Shown here: positions 1 to 5,408 of the stretch, in pieces | Numbering within the stretch: the stretch's first letter is position 1 | How the letters are laid out: every line of letters begins with the position of its first letter | Source: an uncultured Collinsella sp. | GTDB lineage: Bacteria; Actinomycetota; Coriobacteriia; Coriobacteriales; Coriobacteriaceae | Assembly: GCA_900541875.1 (NCBI GenBank) | Contig: UQLF01000025.1 | Coordinates: 1 to 22,998 of the forward strand | Direction of reading: 5' to 3' | DNA length: 22,998 nt | Position numbers and translations under genes: made by a program | Notes under the pieces: generated by a model | Database searches by the model: none | Told to the model about the DNA's origin: nothing | The model's input: only the letters and a program-made list of their open reading frames with translations

Positions 1-27
1 TGTCCTGCTCCTTCGGAGCCGCGGACA
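1..27. other. short hairpin at the window edge
   Basis: The arms TGTCC-GCTCC and GGAGC-GGACA fold around a CTTCGG apex with a 1-nt bulge on one side and a 3-nt bulge on the other. No T-run follows, so it is not a clear intrinsic terminator. It may be the tail of an element or gene lying outside the window. Confidence 0.35.
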
Positions 28-187
28 AGGCGCCACACTGGTCTGCGGAGTGTTCTGAAAACTAAGCCCGGCCCCCGCCTGCGGTGATGCTGTTGCGAGT
101 GGCTTGCGATGGGGCCGTTGTTGGTTGGGGCCGCTGGGCTGATGAGAGCACGTGGCTGTTGTGGGCCCTGGTCCCGGCGGCGGCCTC

Positions 188-275
188 GGCGCTTTGCGCC
201 TGCCGCCTTGGGGGACTGTGGGGCGCGGCCGGCAGCTGCGGCGCGTTGCGCCTGCTGCCTGGGGTGACTGCGGGG
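188..275. repeat. imperfect 52-nt-period direct repeat, two units
   Basis: Positions 188-223 and 240-275 align as two 36-nt units sharing TTGCGCCTGC and GGGGACTG/GGGTGACTG blocks, 52 nt apart. The surrounding 60-280 stretch is very G/C-rich. Two overlapping reading frames run through it, but they have no ribosome binding site and give low-complexity Gly/Ala/Leu/Trp-rich products, so I call no gene. The rest of 1-630 holds only the hairpin, this repeat, element E1 and the ogt leader. Confidence 0.45.
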
Positions 276-291
276 TTGGTACGAATCGGGG

Positions 292-464
292 TCTAATACT
301 TTCCCGAGAAGTGAACGACCTTATTTGGACCCCCGAAGCATTGGCATATTTTGACCGCTATTTCCTGCGGTTTTACAGTGCGAATCCTGCGGTTTTGCGG
401 TCTAAAGGTGTGGATGTTCTGGGGCTTCGTTTTTACTCGTTCACTTCTCGGGAAAAGTATTAGA
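292..464. repeat. inverted-repeat element E1 (nested stems)
   Basis: The outer arms 292-318 and 437-464 are reverse complements over 27 nt, apart from one extra base in a T/A run (TTT against TTTT). Inside are CCCCCGAAGC (330-339), which can pair through CGAAGC with GGGGCTTCG (421-429), then GACCGC (353-358) against GCGGTC (397-402). The apical region holds CCTGCGGTTTTA at 364-375, with a second partial copy at 386. GGTGTGG lies just right of the inner stem. The order of blocks matches element E2 at 9904-10043, although the outer arms are unrelated in sequence. There is no transposase gene and no visible target-site duplication. It could be a miniature mobile element, a structured RNA or a DNA-binding element; it lies 166 nt upstream of ogt. 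Confidence 0.75.
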
Positions 465-630
465 GCTCAGCTCGCGGGGGTACCGCCCCGGCGTCGAAGC
501 CCCGCGTCTTCTTCGCTTGATTGGGAAAAACAGCCTCGCTGAAGTAATTGCGAGCCCGCCCGGACGTATCTGCGGGGGTTGCCTGCACAGTTCGAGGTAT
601 TATGTTGCGGAGTTTTGAAAGGAGCCGCTG

Positions 631-1209
631 GTGGTCACGACGACGTATGCTTCGCCTTTGGGCGAAATCTTGCTTGCCGCTGATGGCCGCGGTTTGACAG
701 GGCTTTGGTTTGAGGGGCAGGAGCATTTTGGCTCTACGCTGCTCAAAGAAGATACGGAGCATGTCGAGGGTTCCGATGCGTTTTCTGGTGCTGGCGGGAT
801 GTCTTCGGTGAATCCGGCAAACGGTGCTGCCTCGTCGGTACTTGAGCGTTCTTGGGCTTGGTTGAATGCTTATTTTGCGGGGCAGGAGCCTCGGTTTACG
901 CCGCCGTTGCATATGATTGGCACGGCATTTCAGCGTGAGGTTTGGTTTGAGCTGCTCTCTATCCCGCGTGGCGAGGTCGCTACGTATGGCGAGATCGCCC
1001 AGCGTGTTGCGGCTCGACATCGTGTGCCGGGAAATGAAGCGCCTGTTGTGTCTCCCCGTGCCGTGGGGGCCGCGGTCGCGCGGAATCCCATTTCGATTAT
1101 CGTGCCGTGCCATCGCGTGGTTGCCGCCGACGGCTCGCTTAACGGATATGCCGGCGGCCTTGACCGCAAGGAGTGGCTGCTTCGGCTTGAGGGCGCGTAC
1201 GAGGAGTAA
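631..1209 (+). CDS. ogt: methylated-DNA--protein-cysteine S-methyltransferase
   Basis: This is a suicide DNA-repair protein that moves the methyl group of O6-methylguanine or O4-methylthymine onto its own cysteine. The active-site motif PCHRVV is present with Cys160, preceded by the RAVGAAVARNP helix-turn region (about 143-153) and the YGEIA recognition motif (119-123). At 192 aa it is a little longer than the common ~170 aa. The extra length is a loop at about 40-75 and an insert at about 130-142, between YGEIA and RAVG. The start is GTG, chosen because AAAGGAG sits at 617-623 just upstream. A TATTAT at 598-603 could be a -10, but no well-spaced -35 was seen. It appears monocistronic, 228 nt before the response regulator. 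The family call is secure; which alkyl lesion it prefers cannot be read from the sequence. Confidence 0.95.
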   Translation: MVTTTYASPLGEILLAADGRGLTGLWFEGQEHFGSTLLKEDTEHVEGSDAFSGAGGMSSVNPANGAASSVLERSWAWLNAYFAGQEPRFTPPLHMIGTAFQREVWFELLSIPRGEVATYGEIAQRVAARHRVPGNEAPVVSPRAVGAAVARNPISIIVPCHRVVAADGSLNGYAGGLDRKEWLLRLEGAYEE

Positions 1210-1354
1210 CGCCAGGGCACTTTGCATAGCCAAGACGCCGTGAAAGAACGAGTCGCCGTCTTTTCGCGACCGGCATGCGTCCAAGCGCTCGGCATCTGCG
1301 CCTTAAGTTTGGTTAAGCCATATCCTGTGTATTTGAAAACGCGCAGGTTGAGTA

Positions 1355-1373
1355 GCTAAGGCTGCGCTAAGGC
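1355..1373 (+). promoter_or_regulatory. tandem direct repeat, possible response-regulator site
   Basis: GCTAAGG occurs at 1355-1361 and 1366-1372, an 11-bp period with a 4-bp spacer. This is the spacing at which OmpR/PhoB-type winged-helix dimers bind head to tail. It covers the place where a -35 would lie for a TATCAT -10 candidate at 1388-1393, upstream of the regulator gene start at 1438. Autoregulation is an inference. Confidence 0.4.
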
Positions 1374-1437
1374 GGCTGGCGGTGCGCTATCATCGGCGGT
1401 ATCGAAACCTGTAGAGCCGTGCGCCAAAGGAACAACC

Positions 1438-2127
1438 ATGAAGCTGATGCTTGCCGAGGACGAACCCGGCCTCTCCCGCGCCCTTACCGCGATTCTTCAA
1501 CATGGCGACTACGAGGTCGATACCGCACTCGACGGTCTGACGGCGCTCGAATATCTACTCGCCAACGACTATGACGCCGCAATCCTGGACATCATGATGC
1601 CCGGCATGGACGGTATCGAGGTGCTCAAGCGCACGCGTGAGGCCGGCAAACGCCTGCCCATCATCATGCTTACGGCCAAAAGCGAGGTGTCCGATAAGGT
1701 CGAGGGCCTGGACGCCGGTGCCAACGATTATCTGACCAAGCCGTTTGCCGCCAAGGAACTGCTCGCGCGCATTCGTGCCATGACGCGTGCCGCGACGGCA
1801 ATTGACGCCACGACGCTCAGCGTGGGCAACGTGCGCCTCGACACGGCATCGTGCACGCTCGTTGGCCCTTTGGGCGAGGAGCATCTGGCTAATCGTGAGT
1901 TTCAGCTTATGGAGCTCTTTATGCGCAACGCCGGCACGCGTATGCCCACCGAGCGTCTGATGCTCGAGGTTTGGGGTGAGGACGCGCCCGAAGGCGCCAA
2001 CGTGGTGTGGGTCTATATCTCGTACCTGCGCAAAAAGCTGACGGCGCTGGGTGCCAACGTGGCCATCCGCGCATCGCGCAATCAGGGATATTCGCTTGAG
2101 GTTGTCGAGGAAAGCGAGCAGGCGTGA
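1438..2127 (+). CDS. response regulator, OmpR/PhoB family
   Basis: This is a DNA-binding response regulator of a two-component system. The receiver domain spans about 1-118, with the acidic pair E7/D8, phospho-acceptor Asp51 in LDIMMPGMDG, the LTAK segment and the conserved Lys of YLTKPF. A C-terminal winged-helix domain (about 125-222) carries the usual LANREFQLMELF and VVWVYISYLRKKL segments. The length of 229 aa is normal. AAAGGA lies about 8 nt before the ATG. The stop overlaps the GTG start of the downstream histidine kinase by 4 nt (GTGA), so the two are translationally coupled and certainly partners. Its targets are unknown; the nearby FtsX-type ABC transporter is a reasonable candidate. 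Confidence 0.95.
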   Translation: MKLMLAEDEPGLSRALTAILQHGDYEVDTALDGLTALEYLLANDYDAAILDIMMPGMDGIEVLKRTREAGKRLPIIMLTAKSEVSDKVEGLDAGANDYLTKPFAAKELLARIRAMTRAATAIDATTLSVGNVRLDTASCTLVGPLGEEHLANREFQLMELFMRNAGTRMPTERLMLEVWGEDAPEGANVVWVYISYLRKKLTALGANVAIRASRNQGYSLEVVEESEQA

Positions 2128-3503
2128 GCGTGTGCACGTGGTGTAAGCGCATGACGGAGCCGTCTCGTGCCGCCTCGAGTGGTGCGGGGCGGGCAAATGC
2201 TGCTGACGCATTGGGCCACCGCCTGCGTCGCAAGTTCATCCTCGTTGCCATGGGCGCTGTGACCGTGGTGCTCACGCTCATCATTGCCGGTATCAATATC
2301 GTCAACTACTCGCATATCTGCAAGATGGCCGATGCTCGCCTGGACTATATCCTGGCAGGCAGGGGCGGCCTCGATTGGGAAGACGAGTCCAGGACCGATC
2401 CCGGCAATGGCGGGGACGCGAGCGCCGGCATGCTTGCGGACGGCGATCGAGCGGGCGCTCGCGTGGGACATTTTGAAGGCATGACGGCGGAGTCCCCCTT
2501 CGACACGCGCTACTTTACGGTGACGCTTGTCGAAGGGCGGGTGGTCGATGTCAATTCCGCCCGCATTGCCGCGGTGGGCGCCAAGCGTGCCGCCCGTATT
2601 GCCATGGGGCTGAATGCCAAGGGCCTGACCTCTGGGTTTTCTGGTAACTACCGCTATACGACCACAGCTCAAGGCGAAAAGACCACCTATGTGTTCGTGG
2701 ACTGTTCGCGCGAGCTTGCAAGTTTCCATTCTTTTTTGAGCGCGAGTGTGGCAATCAGCTGCATTGGCTGGCTGGCGGTGCTGGCAATTGTAACGGTCGC
2801 CTCGGGCGCCGTGATTCGACCGATGGTCGAGAGCTACAGCAAACAAAAGCGGTTCATTACCGATGCAAGCCACGAGATCAAGACGCCGCTCGCTGTGATT
2901 GATGCCGCGAACGAGGTGCAGGAGATTGAAAGCGGCGAGAGCGAGTGGACGCAGAGCATTCACGAGCAGGTCGCGCGGCTGACGGCGCTGACGGAGCGTT
3001 TGGTATTTTTGGCGCGCATGGACGAGGGCTCGGCCGGCTTTACTATGGCGGCGATCGATCTTTCGGAGGCCGTGGACAAGGCTGCGGCGCCGTTTGAATC
3101 GGTGGCGGTCTCGCGCGGGAAGCGGCTGTCGACGTCGATTGCGAGCGGCGTGCGGGCCCATGCCGACGCTGCAGCGGTGGCGCAGGTGGTTGAGTTGCTG
3201 CTGGATAACGCCACACGCTACGCAAGCGAGGACAGCGTGATCGAGCTGAGCCTGCGTGCCGTTTCGCGCGGTCAGGGTAAAGGCGCCGCCGAGCTTGTTG
3301 TATCGAACGCCGTGGACGAGCTGCCCGAAGGCGACCTGGACCGATTATTCGACCGTTTCTATCGTGCGGACGTGTCGCGCAGCTCCAAGACAGGTGGCTC
3401 GGGTGTGGGCCTATCCGTGGTGCGTGCCATTGCCGAGGCCCATGGCGGGAGCGCTTCTGTCTGCGGCCACGACAACCAGATTACCTTCACCATCCGCCTC
3501 TAG
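2124..3503 (+). CDS. sensor histidine kinase
   Basis: This is the membrane sensor kinase partner of the preceding regulator. A first transmembrane segment lies at about 38-61 and a second at about 205-232. Between them is a ~145-residue extracytoplasmic domain, acidic and glycine-rich at about 80-120, with no recognised ligand fold. The phospho-acceptor is His250 in ASHEIKTP. The N box has Asn362 in LLDNATRYA, the F box is LFDRFYR, and the G2 box is GGSGVGLSV (424-432). The G1 box is degenerate: the usual DxGxG region reads NAVDELPEGD. This is seen in some Gram-positive kinases and does not by itself mean loss of activity. There is no separate HAMP domain beyond a short linker. The gene starts with GTG overlapping the regulator stop. 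A terminator-like repeat (R1) begins 2 nt after the stop. Confidence 0.94.
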   Translation: MSVCTWCKRMTEPSRAASSGAGRANAADALGHRLRRKFILVAMGAVTVVLTLIIAGINIVNYSHICKMADARLDYILAGRGGLDWEDESRTDPGNGGDASAGMLADGDRAGARVGHFEGMTAESPFDTRYFTVTLVEGRVVDVNSARIAAVGAKRAARIAMGLNAKGLTSGFSGNYRYTTTAQGEKTTYVFVDCSRELASFHSFLSASVAISCIGWLAVLAIVTVASGAVIRPMVESYSKQKRFITDASHEIKTPLAVIDAANEVQEIESGESEWTQSIHEQVARLTALTERLVFLARMDEGSAGFTMAAIDLSEAVDKAAAPFESVAVSRGKRLSTSIASGVRAHADAAAVAQVVELLLDNATRYASEDSVIELSLRAVSRGQGKGAAELVVSNAVDELPEGDLDRLFDRFYRADVSRSSKTGGSGVGLSVVRAIAEAHGGSASVCGHDNQITFTIRL

Positions 3504-3505
3504 AG

Positions 3506-3544
3506 CCTGCCAAAAAGGGACAGGTTTATTTTGGCAGGTTTTAT
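3506..3544 (+). terminator. dispersed repeat R1, terminator-like after the kinase
   Basis: CCTGCCAAAA (3506-3515) and TTTTGGCAGG (3529-3538) form a perfect 10-bp stem with a 13-nt loop, followed by TTTTAT. This fits an intrinsic terminator for the two-component operon. The same 39-nt unit occurs at 16291-16329 (38 of 39 identical) and, on the other strand, at 4604-4651. It is therefore also a dispersed repeat. The loop contains GACAGG, which could pair with the 5' arm instead of the 3' GGCAGG. Confidence 0.7.
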
Positions 3545-3581
3545 CTGGGGAAACGCCGGCGGGAGAGGGCATGGGCGGAGG

Positions 3582-3690
3582 GTGCGTCCCAGCGTGACGC
3601 TGCGGAGTGGGATGCACTTTCCTCTTGGGGCGCCTAGCGGAAACTGCATCCCAGTTTGAGGCTTCAGAACGGGATGCAGTTTCCCCTAGG
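3582..3690. repeat. two tandem related hairpins (TGCATCCC motif)
   Basis: Hairpin 1 pairs GTGCGTCCCA (3582-3591) with TGGGATGCAC (3608-3617), 9 of 10 bases. Hairpin 2 pairs 3633-3652 with 3671-3690, 19 of 20 bases, including a perfect 14-bp core GGAAACTGCATCCC / GGGATGCAGTTTCC. The two units also align to each other in direct orientation (TGCRTCCCAG ... GGGATGCA.TTTCC ... GGGG), so this is a tandem duplication that keeps its pairing. Nothing else was recognised in 3545-3791. Confidence 0.65.
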
Positions 3691-3791
3691 GGATATAAGA
3701 TGCGACGGGCCGCGTCAAGATAATTGCTTGACAGCCTAGGAGGCGGCTGGTTGGCTGGTTTAAAGCCTGGCGCGTGAAATGACGCTCCATG

Positions 3792-4430
3792 CTATTCAGC
3801 GCGTTTGATAGGATGACGAACCACGGTTTTAAGTTTCTCCGGTGCACATTTGCGTGGATCGGAGAGATAGATTTCGTGATGTAAACGGGAGTCTGAGAAG
3901 TCGGGGACATAGCCCTGCTCGGTCATGTATTCATGCATAGCGTTTACGGTCGCCGGTTCGTTGTCGTAGGGCCCGGTGTGCATGCATTGAACGCAGAGAC
4001 CCTCGTCAACTTTAAGCAGCTCTACGGCGGAAAAGTCCAGTTTCTTTTTGGTCGTGGCTTCCGCGACTGCCCAGTCAAAGTCATCTCGGGTGACGAAATC
4101 GGGCAGGCGGATGCACGAGATAAAGTTGAAATCGTCCTTGCGTACATAATCGATGTCGCCGCTCGGGGAGTCTTGCCACCAGAAACCCTCGAGCGGCGGT
4201 ACCACAAAGTCGAAAAAGCCCTCGATACTCCTTGAGCCTTTCTTCGACATCTTGACGGTATAGGCGATGCCGTAAAGCAGCGGTAGGGCGTTTTGATACT
4301 CGCCACCTTCGGTATTTGGGTCGCCCTTTCCGCGAACGGCAACGTAGCTCATAGGCGGGACAGTTACGATACTCGGCTTGCTTGCAGGTTTGTAGAGCTC
4401 CTTGCATTCCTTCTTAAAGTCGAACGCCAT
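3792..4430 (-). CDS. GyrI-like domain protein
   Basis: A 212-aa cytosolic protein of the GyrI-like small-molecule-binding family (the fold shared with E. coli SbmC/GyrI and the effector domain of BmrR/Rob-type regulators). It has no attached DNA-binding domain. Typical segments are visible: YVAVRGKGDPN near residue 30, IEGFFDFVVPPLEGFWW near 70-87, IRLPDFVTRDDFDWAV near 108-123, CVQCMHTGPYDNEPATV near 147-163 and RLHHEIYLSDPRK near 183-195. The length matches the single-domain Firmicutes/Actinobacteria members. AAAGG lies 8 nt before the ATG. The gene is opposite in strand to both neighbours and has a perfect LexA-type palindrome 57 nt upstream. Members have been linked to DNA-gyrase protection and to hydrolysis or binding of small toxic molecules; the ligand here is unknown. 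Confidence 0.9.
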   Translation of the reverse strand: MAFDFKKECKELYKPASKPSIVTVPPMSYVAVRGKGDPNTEGGEYQNALPLLYGIAYTVKMSKKGSRSIEGFFDFVVPPLEGFWWQDSPSGDIDYVRKDDFNFISCIRLPDFVTRDDFDWAVAEATTKKKLDFSAVELLKVDEGLCVQCMHTGPYDNEPATVNAMHEYMTEQGYVPDFSDSRLHHEIYLSDPRKCAPEKLKTVVRHPIKRAE

Positions 4431-4486
4431 GTTGGCCGCCTTTCTGCGTATTGGCCTGCTTAGACAGCGGAATCATATCATAGAAA

Positions 4487-4500
4487 CGAACAGCTGTTCG
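4487..4500 (-). promoter_or_regulatory. LexA (SOS) box upstream of the GyrI-like gene
   Basis: CGAACAGCTGTTCG is a perfect 14-bp palindrome that fits the Gram-positive LexA consensus CGAAC-N4-GTTCG. Reading toward the GyrI-like gene, it is followed within 4-5 nt by overlapping TATGAT hexamers (-10 candidates, about 4472-4482). A bound repressor would thus cover the promoter spacer. No other perfect GAAC-N4-GTTC site was found near the other genes. Confidence 0.7.
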
Positions 4501-4603
4501 AATGATTTGGCTGACAGATTGAGATGTGTGCGTTGTGTTTGGCGGTCGGCCTGACCCCGTCGATGATTTCTCTGCCTCCCCGGCGCCTCATCTATAGCTT
4601 TCA

Positions 4604-4651
4604 TTTCCCCATATAAAACCTGCCAAAATGAACCTGCCCCTTTTTGGTCGG
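4604..4651 (-). repeat. dispersed repeat R2, inverted copy
   Basis: Read on the minus strand, this matches R1 (3506-3553) at roughly 43 of 48 positions, including AAAAAGGG, CAGGTT, the 17-nt block ATTTTGGCAGGTTTTAT, and TGGGGAAA. R1 and R2 face each other and enclose the GyrI-like gene and its promoter. The copy ends about 50 nt before the ABC ATPase start. The first arm is eroded (CCGACC), so its stem is weaker than that of R1. Confidence 0.75.
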
Positions 4652-4701
4652 TGCGAAATGGGTAATACTAAAGAGTTATCCGACCAGATGGGAACCGATC
4701 G

Positions 4702-5403
4702 ATGGCCTATATCGAATTCAAAGACGTCATCAAAGCATACGGCGAGGGCGACGCCCGCATTCATGCGCTCGACGGCGCGAGTTTTACGGTCGAGCGCGGT
4801 GAGCTCGCCATCATTCTGGGTGCTTCGGGTGCCGGCAAGACCACGGCGCTCAACATCCTGGGCGGTATGGATACGGTAACCTCCGGCACCGTGACGGTGG
4901 ACGGGCGCGACGTGAGCTCCGCCAACGAGGCGCAGCTCGTGGAATACCGCCGCGCCGACGTTGGCTTTGTCTTCCAGTTCTACAATCTGGTCCCCAACCT
5001 GACGGCGCTCGAAAACGTTGAGCTCGCAGCTCAGATCTGCCCCGATTCGCTCGATGCCGAGCAAACGCTTTGCCAGGTTGGCTTGGGTGAGCGCCTCGCC
5101 AACTTCCCCGCGCAGCTTTCGGGCGGCGAGCAGCAGCGCGTGTCCATTGCCCGCGCACTGGCAAAGAACCCCAAGCTGCTTTTGTGCGACGAGCCCACGG
5201 GCGCACTTGACTATAAAACCGGCAAGCAGATCTTGCAGCTGCTACAGGACACTTGCCGCAAGCAGGGCATTACGGTCATCATCATCACCCACAACTCCGC
5301 GCTAGCACCCATGGCCGATCGCCTGATCCGCTTTAAGAACGGTCGCGTGGAGAGCGAGACGGTCCAGCAAAATCCCGTGCCTATCGAGACGATCGAGTGG
5401 TAG
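4702..5403 (+). CDS. ABC transporter ATP-binding protein (MacB/LolD type)
   Basis: ATPase subunit of an FtsX-type ABC system. Walker A is GASGAGKT (40-47), the Q loop Gln92 lies in VFQFYNLVPNLTALENV, the signature is LSGGEQQ (139-145), Walker B is LLLCDE (159-164) followed by PTGALD, and the switch His197 is in ITHN. The FQFYNLVPNLTA segment after the Q loop is typical of the subfamily that works with FtsX permeases, in mechanotransmission or lipid/peptide extrusion rather than classical import. The length of 233 aa is normal. The start has a weak GGGA upstream. The stop overlaps or abuts the permease start, so they form one transcription unit. A two-component pair lies 1.2 kb upstream on the same strand, split off by the GyrI segment. 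Confidence 0.96.
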   Translation: MAYIEFKDVIKAYGEGDARIHALDGASFTVERGELAIILGASGAGKTTALNILGGMDTVTSGTVTVDGRDVSSANEAQLVEYRRADVGFVFQFYNLVPNLTALENVELAAQICPDSLDAEQTLCQVGLGERLANFPAQLSGGEQQRVSIARALAKNPKLLLCDEPTGALDYKTGKQILQLLQDTCRKQGITVIIITHNSALAPMADRLIRFKNGRVESETVQQNPVPIETIEW

Positions 5404-5408
5404 CGCCC

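Noticed and set aside
84..463. Two overlapping plus-strand open frames (70 and 103 aa)
   Set aside because: No ribosome site, Gly/Ala/Trp-rich low-complexity product, and the second runs through inverted-repeat element E1. High G/C content explains the open frames.
292..464. E1 as a classical insertion sequence or CRISPR repeat pair
   Set aside because: No transposase gene, no target-site duplication, and only one inverted pair rather than regularly spaced direct repeats.
460..1284. 274-aa minus-strand open frame
   Set aside because: Lies antisense over ogt, whose motifs are intact; the product is Arg-rich with no domain.
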